In this document: positions 9,788 through 18,034 of the stretch, piece after piece
How the letters are laid out: the number at the start of each line of letters is the position of its first letter
Position numbering within the stretch: the stretch's first letter is position 1
Source: an uncultured Saprospiraceae bacterium
Lineage (GTDB): Bacteria > Bacteroidota > Bacteroidia > Chitinophagales > Saprospiraceae
Length of the DNA: 64,000 bases
NCBI GenBank assembly: GCA_937959115.1
Contig: CALGAW010000022.1
Coordinates: 1 to 64,000, forward strand
Direction: 5' to 3'
Notes under the pieces: model-generated
The model's input: the letters and a program-made list of their open reading frames with translations, nothing else
The model's database searches: none
What the model was told of the DNA's origin: nothing
Made by a program: the position numbers and the translations under genes

Positions 9788-9802
9788 TGTAAAATTTACT
9801 TC

Positions 9803-12800
9803 ATGGAAAAGATTGCACCGTATAAGCCAAATCATAAAATTAGACTAGTTACTGCCGCGTCATTGTTTGATGGGCACGACGCAGCAATTAATATCATGCG
9901 CCGTATCATGCAATCAAGTGGTGCTGAGGTGATCCATCTTGGGCACAACCGCTCTGTGAAAGAAATAGTGGATGCTGCGATTCAGGAAGACGTTCAAGGT
10001 ATTGCAATTACTAGTTATCAAGGAGGCCATAATGAGTTTTTTAAATACATGTTTGATTTACTCAAGGAACAAGGTGCAGGACACATCAAGATTTTTGGAG
10101 GTGGCGGTGGAACAATCCTGCCTACTGAGATTGAGGACCTCCACGATTACGGTGTAACGAGAATCTATAGTCCTGATGATGGTCGAAGAATGGGATTGCA
10201 AGGAATGATCAACGATGTCCTAGAACAATGCGACTTCCCAACTGGGAAAAACCTGAACGGAGAATTGAAATCATTCAAAAACAAAGAAAAATACTCTATT
10301 GCCAGATTGATCTCTGCAGTCGAAAATCTTCCCGAAACAGAAACGCCTTGGCTGGATTCAGTAAAAAAGGAAGCCCAACAATTACCAATACCAGTCCTTG
10401 GAATCACAGGAACCGGTGGCGCTGGAAAATCAAGCCTAGTCGATGAACTGATTCGCCGTTTCCTCATCGATTTTAAAGATAAACGATTGGCAGTGATTTC
10501 TGTGGACCCATCCAAACGTAAAACAGGTGGTGCGCTACTAGGAGACCGTATCCGGATGAATGCACTCAACAATGATCGAGTTTATATGCGAAGCCTTGCG
10601 ACTAGACAAGCAAATCTCGCACTTTCAAGACATGTACAGGATACGGTAGACATTCTAAAAGCAGCACAGTTTGACCTCATCATCCTTGAAACATCAGGAA
10701 TCGGACAATCAGACACTGAGATTACAGAGCATTCTGATTTTGCATTATATGTCATGACACCAGAGTATGGAGCAGCAACTCAGTTGGAAAAAATCGATAT
10801 GCTGGATTTTGCGGATATGATTGCGATTAACAAGTTTGACAAGCGGGGTGCATTAGACGCATTGAGAGATGTAAAGAAACAATACCTAAGAAATCACGAA
10901 CTGTGGGACACCCCAATGGACAAGATGCCAGTTTACGGCACCATCGCTTCACAATTCAATGATCCAGGAACAAACAAACTCTATCGAGAATTGATAGATG
11001 CCCTTTCTAAAAAGACCGGAGCAGCATTGAATTCCACCTTTGGCTCTTCTGATGAAATGAGTGAAAAAATCTATATCATTCCACCTAAAAGAAATCGTTA
11101 TTTATCTGAAATATCGGAAAGCAACCGTAGCTATGACAAACGTGTTCAAGATCAAAGTAACATAGCAAGCAAGCTCTACGGCCTTGAGCAATCACGCAAA
11201 ACAGTAGAAGCACTAAGCAATATAGAGAGCAAGGAAACAGTCGTTGCAGGGATTGATAAAGCGATTGAAGAAACAAACTTGCTACTAGATGGCACCAACA
11301 AACGATTAATCGAGAATTGGGCAGAAAAGAAAGCGCGATACAAGGCGGATGAATATGTCTATAAAGTTCGTGATCGGGAAATTCGAGTACCAACACACAC
11401 CATTTCCTTGTCACATTCAAAAGTGCCTCGTGTATCGTTGCCCAAATTTAAGGATTGGGGTGAGGTATTGACATGGATTTCTCAAGAGAATGTGCCTGGT
11501 GAATTCCCTTATACTGCTGGTGTTTTCCCATTTAAACGCAAGGGAGAAGACCCAACACGGATGTTTGCAGGAGAAGGCGGCCCAGAACGAACCAATAGAC
11601 GGTTTCATTATCTGTCAAGCGATATGGCGGCAACTCGGTTGTCTACAGCGTTTGATTCAGTTACACTTTACGGAGAAGATCCAGACCATAGACCTGACAT
11701 CTATGGAAAAGTTGGAAATTCAGGAGTTTCTATTTGTTGCCTTGATGATGCAAAGAAACTATACTCAGGCTTTAATTTAGTAGATAGAACAACATCCGTT
11801 TCTATGACCATTAATGGGCCTGCCGCCACTTTTGTAGCGTTTTATATGAATGCGGCAATTGATCAGCAATGTGAGATTTATATAATGGAGAACAATCTCG
11901 AACGCCAGGTCGAAGCAAAGAAAAAAGCCTTGTATGATGACAAGGGGTTGACACGTCCTGCATACAATTTTGAAATACCTGAAGGCAATGATGGCCTTGG
12001 CTTATTACTGCTTGGTGTAACAGGAGATATGATTCTAGAGCCTGCGGTTTACCAAGAAATAAAGGCGAAAACAATTAGCGCGGTTCGTGGAACAATACAG
12101 GCGGATATTCTGAAGGAAGATCAAGCTCAAAATACTTGCATCTTTAGTACAGAGTTCTCCTTGAAGCTGATGGGCGATGTACAGGAATACTTTGTGCACA
12201 ACAATGTTCGGAATTTCTACTCGGTCTCTATTTCTGGATATCATATTGCAGAAGCAGGAGCCAATCCGATTACACAATTGGCATTTACGCTTTCAAATGG
12301 ATTTACGCTTGTCGAATATTACTTGTCTCGTGGAATGGACATCAATGATTTTGCACCAAACCTATCGTTCTTTTTCTCGAATGGGGTAGATCCTGAATAT
12401 GCAGTTATTGGGCGTGTGGCAAGACGGATTTGGGCAAAAGCCATCAAACATAAATACAATGGTAATGAGCGCTCACAGAAGCTAAAATACCATATTCAGA
12501 CTTCCGGTAGATCGCTTCACGCGCAGGAGATTTCTTTTAATGACATTCGGACAACACTTCAGGCGCTTTATGCCATCTATGACAATTGCAACAGTCTTCA
12601 CACAAATGCTTACGACGAGGCGATTACTACACCAACGGAAGACAGTGTGCGCCGTGCTGTAGCCATTCAGATGATCATCAATCATGAACTCGGATTGGCT
12701 AAGAATGAAAATACACTTCAAGGTTCTTTTATCATTGAAGAGTTAACTGACCTAGTAGAAGAAGCGGTACTAACTGAATTTGATCGTCTAACCGACCGTG

Positions 12801-13186
12801 GTGGCGTTCTTGGCGCAATGGAGACAATGTACCAACGAGGTAAAATCCAAGAAGAAAGCCTGTACTACGAAACGCTCAAGCACACTGGTGAATTCCCAAT
12901 TATTGGTGTGAACACCTTCTTGTCTAAAGATGGATCCCCCACCATTATTCCTAAGGAGGTAATTCGTTCAACAAAAGAAGAAAAAGAATTTCAGATACAA
13001 ACACGCGACAATCTTCAAGCCTGCTACAAGGGGGAGGCTGCAGAAGTGCTTCGAAAACTGCAGCAGGGAGCCATAACCAATAAAAATGTCTTTGAGGAGT
13101 TAATGACCGCTGCAAAGTTCTGTACACTTGGCCAAATCACAAATGCCTTGTACGAAGTCGGAGGTCAATACCGAAGGAATATGTAA
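9803..13186 (+). CDS. icmF: Fused isobutyryl-CoA mutase (IcmF)
   Basis: A 1127-residue adenosylcobalamin-dependent acyl-CoA mutase with its own G-protein chaperone. Order seen: B12-binding domain at ~15-140 (DGHDAAI..., SYQGGH, GGGGG), MeaB-like GTPase at ~195-450 (P-loop [12 protein letters not shown] at ~199; NKFDKRG as the G4 motif), then the mutase TIM barrel ([36 protein letters not shown]). This order and length are those of IcmF and not of ordinary two-gene methylmalonyl-CoA mutase. Known for the family: interconversion of isobutyryl- and n-butyryl-CoA, sometimes isovaleryl/pivalyl-CoA; the substrate here is not resolved. The start at ATG 9803 is preferred because the upstream TTG sits in the promoter. 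No mutase partner genes are adjacent. Confidence 0.95.
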   Translation: MEKIAPYKPNHKIRLVTAASLFDGHDAAINIMRRIMQSSGAEVIHLGHNRSVKEIVDAAIQEDVQGIAITSYQGGHNEFFKYMFDLLKEQGAGHIKIFGGGGGTILPTEIEDLHDYGVTRIYSPDDGRRMGLQGMINDVLEQCDFPTGKNLNGELKSFKNKEKYSIARLISAVENLPETETPWLDSVKKEAQQLPIPVLGITGTGGAGKSSLVDELIRRFLIDFKDKRLAVISVDPSKRKTGGALLGDRIRMNALNNDRVYMRSLATRQANLALSRHVQDTVDILKAAQFDLIILETSGIGQSDTEITEHSDFALYVMTPEYGAATQLEKIDMLDFADMIAINKFDKRGALDALRDVKKQYLRNHELWDTPMDKMPVYGTIASQFNDPGTNKLYRELIDALSKKTGAALNSTFGSSDEMSEKIYIIPPKRNRYLSEISESNRSYDKRVQDQSNIASKLYGLEQSRKTVEALSNIESKETVVAGIDKAIEETNLLLDGTNKRLIENWAEKKARYKADEYVYKVRDREIRVPTHTISLSHSKVPRVSLPKFKDWGEVLTWISQENVPGEFPYTAGVFPFKRKGEDPTRMFAGEGGPERTNRRFHYLSSDMAATRLSTAFDSVTLYGEDPDHRPDIYGKVGNSGVSICCLDDAKKLYSGFNLVDRTTSVSMTINGPAATFVAFYMNAAIDQQCEIYIMENNLERQVEAKKKALYDDKGLTRPAYNFEIPEGNDGLGLLLLGVTGDMILEPAVYQEIKAKTISAVRGTIQADILKEDQAQNTCIFSTEFSLKLMGDVQEYFVHNNVRNFYSVSISGYHIAEAGANPITQLAFTLSNGFTLVEYYLSRGMDINDFAPNLSFFFSNGVDPEYAVIGRVARRIWAKAIKHKYNGNERSQKLKYHIQTSGRSLHAQEISFNDIRTTLQALYAIYDNCNSLHTNAYDEAITTPTEDSVRRAVAIQMIINHELGLAKNENTLQGSFIIEELTDLVEEAVLTEFDRLTDRGGVLGAMETMYQRGKIQEESLYYETLKHTGEFPIIGVNTFLSKDGSPTIIPKEVIRSTKEEKEFQIQTRDNLQACYKGEAAEVLRKLQQGAITNKNVFEELMTAAKFCTLGQITNALYEVGGQYRRNM

Positions 13187-13236
13187 AATTGGTTAATTAG
13201 TAGTGTTTAATTGCCTGAGTAAAGGCTTTCAATAAA

Positions 13237-13258
13237 TCCTTGTAAGTTTACTTTAATT
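13237..13258 (+). repeat. Copy A of a ~22-base intergenic element
   Basis: Begins TCCTTGTAAG and ends CTTTAATT, 50 bases after the icmF stop. All 22 bases occur again in the opposite orientation at 16979-17000. In both places the element lies just behind a stop codon and reads in the sense of that gene. Confidence 0.7.
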
Positions 13259-13294
13259 GATTGTAACTAAATTGTTGAAAATCATTTCTTTATT

Positions 13295-13672
13295 TTAACA
13301 TATTGTTCTTGTTAAACTTGCAGCGTGTAAAAACTTATCTCCAAAATGTAAAATCAATTTGTCTCCAGAATACGCTTTGTCGCATTTTTCAAGTTCTGAT
13401 TCAAATTCACGTTTCACCTCATCAATAAATTTCCAACTTATTTCAAAATTTCCAATCTTAGAATTCTTCCTGAAGAACTTAGATTCGATTTTACACTGAT
13501 CATCAATTTTCAGTTGTATGCTTGGATCAACTTTGATTTTGTACCAAAAATTTAAATTTACCACGGGTGTCAGTTCCTTTTCGATTTGGCCTTCAGAGAC
13601 AAAATCATCAAGCTGATATTTACCAAATTCTAACGCTCGATTCCATCTGAAATATAGCTTTTCGATTAACAT
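13295..13672 (-). CDS. Hypothetical protein, 125 residues
   Basis: I do not recognise a family. The frame runs from ATG at 13672 (a TTG one codon earlier is less likely) to a stop at 13295. The product has no signal peptide or membrane segment, is rich in Lys, Glu, Phe and Trp (FRWNRALEFGKYQLDDF, WKFIDEVKREFESEL) and looks like a small soluble cytoplasmic protein with mixed beta strands and one charged helix. It stands alone between icmF (convergent) and a lipoprotein gene 117 bases away on the same strand. Small single proteins of this type are sometimes immunity proteins, but nothing here shows that. Confidence 0.55.
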   Translation of the reverse strand: MLIEKLYFRWNRALEFGKYQLDDFVSEGQIEKELTPVVNLNFWYKIKVDPSIQLKIDDQCKIESKFFRKNSKIGNFEISWKFIDEVKREFESELEKCDKAYSGDKLILHFGDKFLHAASLTRTIC

Positions 13673-13789
13673 CAATTAACGTTTACAAGCTTCAATTTTC
13701 TTACAAAAATACTTTAAGTACAATTGACTTAATAGTTGATTATCAAAAGGGTGTAAATTTGCAATTGGCAATTAAATATCAATAACAAT

Positions 13790-14305
13790 TTAAAGCCCCA
13801 ACCCTTTCAAACCTTTTTCGAGCAACCCTCCTCCACTTCCTAGGACGGAGGATTTTAGGTTGCCAACTGTTTTTGAAACAAAGGCGATTTGTTTGTATTT
13901 TCTAACAAATTTAGGAATAAGTTCCAAGGCGTCTTTTGTATAAGGCTTTCTGAGCATTTGAGCTCCGAAGGCTAATTGTTCTGCAGTGCTCATGTTTTTT
14001 TGCCATGCGCCAACCTCTGAAATGATTTGATTGATAGAGGTGTTGTTTTCTTTACCGAATTTGGAAACGTATCCAACACCCTTCTTAGGATTTGTTATGC
14101 GCATTCCTTCGTGCATCATAGTCACCATGTTTGACATTAATACATCCAACTTTTTCTGTGGAGAGGCATTTTTATCATTAGAAATAGCGGATAAGGCATT
14201 TTTGTGTTGAAGCAACTGCTTCGCCTGCTTTGCAGCACAACTACTTAGCAATAATCCAGCTGAAAGGAGTAAGATGGAGAGATTTAGAATATTTGTAGAT
14301 TTCAT
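13790..14305 (-). CDS. Predicted lipoprotein, 171 residues, unknown function
   Basis: The N-terminus is a lipoprotein signal peptide: MKS, a hydrophobic stretch, then LLLSSCAAK with Cys near residue 23 as the likely lipidated residue. The remaining part is helical and basic, with no catalytic motif I can name, and ends in a Gly-rich tail (GSGGGLLEKGLKGLGL) that could pack on a membrane. It is 82 bases downstream of moaA on the same strand, but that gap and the different compartment argue against a shared function. Probably attached to the periplasmic face or outer membrane. Confidence 0.75.
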   Translation of the reverse strand: MKSTNILNLSILLLSAGLLLSSCAAKQAKQLLQHKNALSAISNDKNASPQKKLDVLMSNMVTMMHEGMRITNPKKGVGYVSKFGKENNTSINQIISEVGAWQKNMSTAEQLAFGAQMLRKPYTKDALELIPKFVRKYKQIAFVSKTVGNLKSSVLGSGGGLLEKGLKGLGL

Positions 14306-14387
14306 TCTTTTGTATTTTAATTGTTTTGACGAAAAAAATCGATTCGGTTACTTAATATTAGTTCAAAGATTTAATTAAATCAAGGTT

Positions 14388-15374
14388 CTAGCCACCAATA
14401 GTGGTCATACTTTCTGAAATTGGACGACCGAATTTACGACTGCGCTCTGCCTCATGCCCGTCTTTAAAGCGATTGGCTAGAAGCTCTAGAAAAGCATCGC
14501 GCAATTGGTTGTCAGTCGCGCCATTTCGTATAAAAGACTTGATGTTAAACACGCCGTCATCATACAGACATGTCTTGATCACTCCTGTAGCGGTAAGCCT
14601 TATACGATTGCACGTACCACAAAAGTTACGTGTATAGGCCGGAATAATTCCAAAACTACCAGCAGAACCTTTTACCTGATAGTTGAAAGAAGTAGAAAAG
14701 GATGGATCTTTTAGTTTCTCGATATCAGGAAACGCAGACTTAATATGATTGAGGATAGCCACATGATTCCAAACCAGTTCCTCCCGCTTGCCTACTCCGT
14801 TGAACGGCATTTCCTCAATAAATCGCACAGAGATCGGTAGCTTTTCTGTCAACCGCACCATCGGAATAATATCTTCCGTATTCTGGCCATTCAGCACCAC
14901 CGTATTCAGTTTCAACGGAATACCAGCCTCCAGAATCTGGTGCAATCGCTTCCAGACAACATCAAAACTATCCCGCCGGGTGATTTTAGCAAACCGCTTT
15001 CGGTCTAGGCTGTCAATACTTAGGTTGATGCCTTTCATGCCAATGGCCTTGAGCCGTGGCACCATACTTTCTGAAAACGTACCATTTGTCGTTAAATGCA
15101 AATGGTCAATGCCGTTCACCTTTGAAACAGTTTCGAGAAAATCGATCATTCCCTTACGGACAAACGGCTCGCCACCAGTAATTCGGACTTTTGAAATGCC
15201 CATTGGAGCAAGGATGTTTAGCAATCGTTCGAGTTCCTCGTAGCTCAGAAGCTCGTTCTTGTCTAGGAACTTAATGCCCTCTTCAGGCATGCAATAATAA
15301 CAGCGGAGATTGCAGCGATCTGTTGCTGCAATACGGATATAATTGATTTCTCGACCATGATTATCGTAGAGCAT
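14388..15374 (-). CDS. moaA: GTP 3',8-cyclase (molybdenum cofactor biosynthesis)
   Basis: A radical-SAM enzyme of 328 residues that makes (8S)-3',8-cyclo-7,8-dihydroguanosine 5'-triphosphate from GTP, the first step to molybdopterin. The N-terminal cluster motif CNLRCYYC (residues ~21-28), GGEPFVRK, and the C-terminal second cluster CGTCNRIRLTATG...C are all present, and the protein ends in the functional Gly-Gly tail (TTIGG). No other moa/moe gene is in the window. It reads away from a TauE/SafE-type transporter across only 37 bp. A perfect minus-strand TAAATTTG at 15387-15380 ends five bases before the start codon, so its mRNA may be leaderless. Confidence 0.97.
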   Translation of the reverse strand: MLYDNHGREINYIRIAATDRCNLRCYYCMPEEGIKFLDKNELLSYEELERLLNILAPMGISKVRITGGEPFVRKGMIDFLETVSKVNGIDHLHLTTNGTFSESMVPRLKAIGMKGINLSIDSLDRKRFAKITRRDSFDVVWKRLHQILEAGIPLKLNTVVLNGQNTEDIIPMVRLTEKLPISVRFIEEMPFNGVGKREELVWNHVAILNHIKSAFPDIEKLKDPSFSTSFNYQVKGSAGSFGIIPAYTRNFCGTCNRIRLTATGVIKTCLYDDGVFNIKSFIRNGATDNQLRDAFLELLANRFKDGHEAERSRKFGRPISESMTTIGG

Positions 15375-15379
15375 ATTTA

Positions 15380-15407
15380 CAAATTTACAATTTTATTAAT
15401 AGATTTA
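15380..15407. promoter_or_regulatory. moaA: Compact divergent promoter between moaA and the TauE/SafE gene
   Basis: On the minus strand TAAATTTG (15387-15380) lies five bases before the moaA ATG. On the plus strand TAGATTTA (15400-15407; last base differs from consensus) lies four bases before the ATG at 15412. The gap is too short for two ordinary leaders, so both messages would start at or within a few bases of their start codons. Confidence 0.5.
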
Positions 15408-15411
15408 CGAG

Positions 15412-16188
15412 ATGGACTGGATAGTCATGGTCGAACTTGCTGTATTGTTTTTTTGTGTGGCGCTGCTGTATGCTTCCGTTGGGTTCGGTGGCGGTTCAAG
15501 CTACTTGGCACTATTGGCTTTGTTTGATCTAGAATACAAGATGCTACGCGCTATTGCTTTGATTTGCAACATCGTTGTGGTTTCTGGTGGCACTTACATC
15601 TTTTGGCGCAAAGGGTTAATTTCTTTAAAAAAAGTACTTCCATTGGTGCTAGTGAGCGTCCCGATGGCCTTCCTTGGTGGTAAGCTGCAGATCGAGGAAC
15701 GCAGTTTCTTCATTTTATTGGGTGCAGTGCTTGTTTTAGCAGCCTTGCTCATGCTTTATCATACATTCAAAACGGAGTCTCTGTCTACTGATCAACTTGT
15801 TTCAGACAGCTCTAAAATTCAAAGTGGCTTGTTGGGTGGTGGCATTGGTTGGCTCTCGGGCATGGTTGGTATTGGAGGAGGCATCTTCCTTGCACCTACG
15901 CTTTCTTTGCTGAAATGGGATACAATAAAGAGAATAGCTGCCACTTCTAGCTTTTTTATCCTGGTCAATTCCTTTGCTGGCCTAGCGGGCCAACTCAGTC
16001 AATCAGGGTTTACTATGGACCTCTATCTTGTTTTTTTGCTTGCATGTTGCGTGTTCGCTGGTGGCCAAATTGGCTCAAGACTCGGTGCGAACTATTTTAA
16101 TCCTAAAACTGTAAAACGGTTGATGGCTGGGTTGATTTTGTTTGTCGGATTTCGTATTTTAAATCACCATCTGCTTCAAATTTTTTAA
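15412..16188 (+). CDS. TauE/SafE (TSUP) family membrane exporter
   Basis: A 258-residue integral membrane protein with about eight hydrophobic helices arranged as two similar halves, each starting with a glycine-rich turn: YASVGFGGGSSYLALLALF near residue 22 and LSGMVGIGGGIFLAPTL near residue 150. This is the hallmark of the TSUP family, whose members export sulfite, sulfoacetate or other organosulfur anions. The substrate here is unknown. Divergence from moaA would fit a role beside molybdoenzyme (for example sulfite oxidase) metabolism, but that is inference. The next gene starts 11 bases after its stop and is probably co-transcribed. Confidence 0.9.
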   Translation: MDWIVMVELAVLFFCVALLYASVGFGGGSSYLALLALFDLEYKMLRAIALICNIVVVSGGTYIFWRKGLISLKKVLPLVLVSVPMAFLGGKLQIEERSFFILLGAVLVLAALLMLYHTFKTESLSTDQLVSDSSKIQSGLLGGGIGWLSGMVGIGGGIFLAPTLSLLKWDTIKRIAATSSFFILVNSFAGLAGQLSQSGFTMDLYLVFLLACCVFAGGQIGSRLGANYFNPKTVKRLMAGLILFVGFRILNHHLLQIF

Positions 16189-16199
16189 AAAAAACAATT

Positions 16200-16787
16200 A
16201 TGAAGTCAGTTCTTAGTGCACTTGTATTATTCCTGTGCGCCACGTTTGTTCTTTCAGGTCAAGCGGATCAATCCATTGGAGACCGTTTTATATTGAGCAG
16301 TTCGGCGGCTTATCTTCCACATATAAATCCAGAAATAAATAGGACTTATAAAGGTACCGTTTTACACCAAATTTTCTGGGACAAAAAAGCGATGGTTAGT
16401 ATTCATCGGTCCTTTTATGGTGGTATTCGGTGGCTATCTATTTTTACAAAAGGAAATTCATTTGTCTATAATAAAGAAAAAGAACATTATTATATCGTCG
16501 GCGCATTTACGGAGTTTGATGTACTTCCCCAATACCAGCACCGAGCATATGTTAGACTAGCGTGGAATTATGGCAATTATTGTCTTTGTGGAGAAGAAGA
16601 CCCTTACAAGCAAGATGGTCTTCATTATCCAAGCATTGCCATTGGTGCAGAATACTATTTTACAAAACAACTAGCGATTTCAGTAGAAGGGGAAAACTTA
16701 TTGACGTTACCTAGGTCATTAAAAGCAGATAATTTTGTAAGCTATGGTATTGGCTTGAATTATTCTATTTCCGGGGCTAAAAAATAA
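16200..16787 (+). CDS. Secreted protein, probable small outer-membrane beta-barrel
   Basis: It starts with a signal peptide (MKSVLSALVLFLCATFVLSGQA, cleaved probably after SGQA near residue 22). The rest alternates aromatic and polar residues in the way of outer-membrane strands (AYVRLAWNYGNYCLCG, IAIGAEYYFTKQLAISVEG, SYGIGLNYSISG), and the C-terminus has the GLNYSI strand typical of porin-like proteins, followed by a short basic tail. At 195 residues it would form an 8- to 10-strand barrel. It follows the exporter gene by 11 bases, suggesting one operon. No specific family recognised. Confidence 0.7.
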   Translation: MKSVLSALVLFLCATFVLSGQADQSIGDRFILSSSAAYLPHINPEINRTYKGTVLHQIFWDKKAMVSIHRSFYGGIRWLSIFTKGNSFVYNKEKEHYYIVGAFTEFDVLPQYQHRAYVRLAWNYGNYCLCGEEDPYKQDGLHYPSIAIGAEYYFTKQLAISVEGENLLTLPRSLKADNFVSYGIGLNYSISGAKK

Positions 16788-16841
16788 ATTGTTCTACATT
16801 AATGTATTGATTATTAACTAATAATGTAATTTTAGTTAAAC

Positions 16842-16849
16842 TAAATTTG
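16842..16849 (+). promoter_or_regulatory. Orphan -7 element in the 16.8-17.0 kb gap
   Basis: TAAATTTG reads rightwards, but the next plus-strand gene is 2.6 kb away behind two minus-strand genes. A 7-bp inverted repeat (ATTCTAT 16887-16893, ATAGAAT 16902-16908) and the six-codon frame MTIFYI at 16864 follow. It may drive a short RNA or be a chance match in AT-rich DNA. Confidence 0.25.
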
Positions 16850-16978
16850 CAAGGATTTTAAGTATGACTATTTTCTATATCTAGGGATTCTATTATAGTA
16901 GATAGAATATAGGCTTTAGATTGATGGAATCAAAAATTAGATCTTAATCAATTGATTAACAGTGTAAAGAACTCCAAT

Positions 16979-17000
16979 AATTAAAGTAAACTTACAAGGA
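16979..17000 (-). repeat. Copy B of the ~22-base intergenic element
   Basis: All 22 bases match the reverse complement of 13237-13258. Read on the minus strand it begins TCCTTGTAAG, 19 bases after the prs stop codon. Confidence 0.7.
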
Positions 17001-17018
17001 AAATATACGTTCGATAAA

Positions 17019-17957
17019 TTACTTTTTACCAACAAAAAGAGAAGCAATTGATCGATATTCATGCGTATACCGAATCGCTCGTGCAAACAATTTGGCTACA
17101 GGCAACTGCTTGATTTTCTTGCTTTTTTGCTTGAGCGGAATGGTGTCTGTTACGATCAACTCCTTGAGCAGTGAGTTGTCAATGTTCTTATGGGCATCAC
17201 CTGATAATACAGCATGCGTGCAGATGGCCCGGACACTATTTGCTCCTTCTTCGAATAGCGTTTTGGCAGCTTTACAAAGCGTTCCACCAGTATCTATCAA
17301 ATCATCTACGAGCACCACGTCACGCCCTTGTACATCACCGATAACCGTCATAGAATCTACGATGTTGGCTTGTTTTCTGACTTTATCGCAAATGACTAGC
17401 TCCGTATTAAAATACTTGGCATACGAGCGCGCACGCTTTACACCGCCTACATCTGGTGCAGCAAAAATAAAGTTGTCTGTCATTCCGATAGACTCTAGAT
17501 AAGGAACAAAAATGGCCTGACCTTTTAAGTGATCAACAGGAATGTCGAAAAACCCTTGTAACTGGTCAGCGTGAAAGTCCATAGTCATGATGCGATCAGC
17601 GCCAGCCGCCTGAATAATGTTAGCAACAAGCTTAGCGCCAATTGCTACCCGAGGTTTATCCTTACGGTCTTGTCTTGCGTATCCGAAATAAGGAATAACT
17701 GCAGTGATATAACCAGCAGATGCTCGCTTTGCTGCATCGATCATCAGCAAAAGCTCCATTAAGTTATCACTAGGTGCTGTTGTAGACTGAATAAAAAAGA
17801 TAAAGGAACCACGAACGGACTCAAGGATACTTGGTTGAAATTCACCGTCAGAAAATTTTTCGATGTTAATATTGCCAAGTGGAATGCCATATTCATCAGC
17901 AATTGTTTCAGCCAAATAGAGTGTCTTCGTTCCTGAGAATATTTTTACATCCGCCAT
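17019..17957 (-). CDS. prs: Ribose-phosphate pyrophosphokinase (PRPP synthetase)
   Basis: This 312-residue cytosolic enzyme transfers pyrophosphate from ATP to ribose 5-phosphate, giving PRPP for purine, pyrimidine, His, Trp and NAD synthesis. Seen: ATP-binding region YFGYARQDRKDKPR near residue 95, the Mg/ATP His region MTMDFHADQLQGFFD near 130, the flexible loop Lys-Arg in VGGVKRARSYAK near 190, and the PRPP loop DVVLVDDLIDTGGT near 220. Length and order are those of class I enzymes. It is monocistronic, 77 bases upstream (on the minus strand) of nothing related; the next gene on the same strand is a secreted acidic protein. Confidence 0.98.
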   Translation of the reverse strand: MADVKIFSGTKTLYLAETIADEYGIPLGNINIEKFSDGEFQPSILESVRGSFIFFIQSTTAPSDNLMELLLMIDAAKRASAGYITAVIPYFGYARQDRKDKPRVAIGAKLVANIIQAAGADRIMTMDFHADQLQGFFDIPVDHLKGQAIFVPYLESIGMTDNFIFAAPDVGGVKRARSYAKYFNTELVICDKVRKQANIVDSMTVIGDVQGRDVVLVDDLIDTGGTLCKAAKTLFEEGANSVRAICTHAVLSGDAHKNIDNSLLKELIVTDTIPLKQKSKKIKQLPVAKLFARAIRYTHEYRSIASLFVGKK

Positions 17958-18034
17958 GTGCTAAAAAATTTCCCGCAAATTACTAACAAATTAGTAAAGG
18001 ATAAACAATTTAACTCTAATGTTCTCCACATGCG

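Larger units (their letters stand above)
9347..9802. other. Intergenic region with several inverted repeats
   Basis: There is no convincing protein gene between hppA and icmF. The region holds a small perfect hairpin at 9372-9386 (AGGTCT/AGACCT), the hairpin cluster at 9457-9600 described separately, and a 10-codon open frame at 9564-9596 (MKTLLIIVFQ, then stop) that looks like the first residues of a signal peptide. The icmF promoter element is at its right end. Confidence 0.6.

Noticed and set aside
10165-10572. 135-residue antisense frame within icmF
   Set aside because: Entirely inside a strongly conserved coding region on the other strand, with no independent signal.
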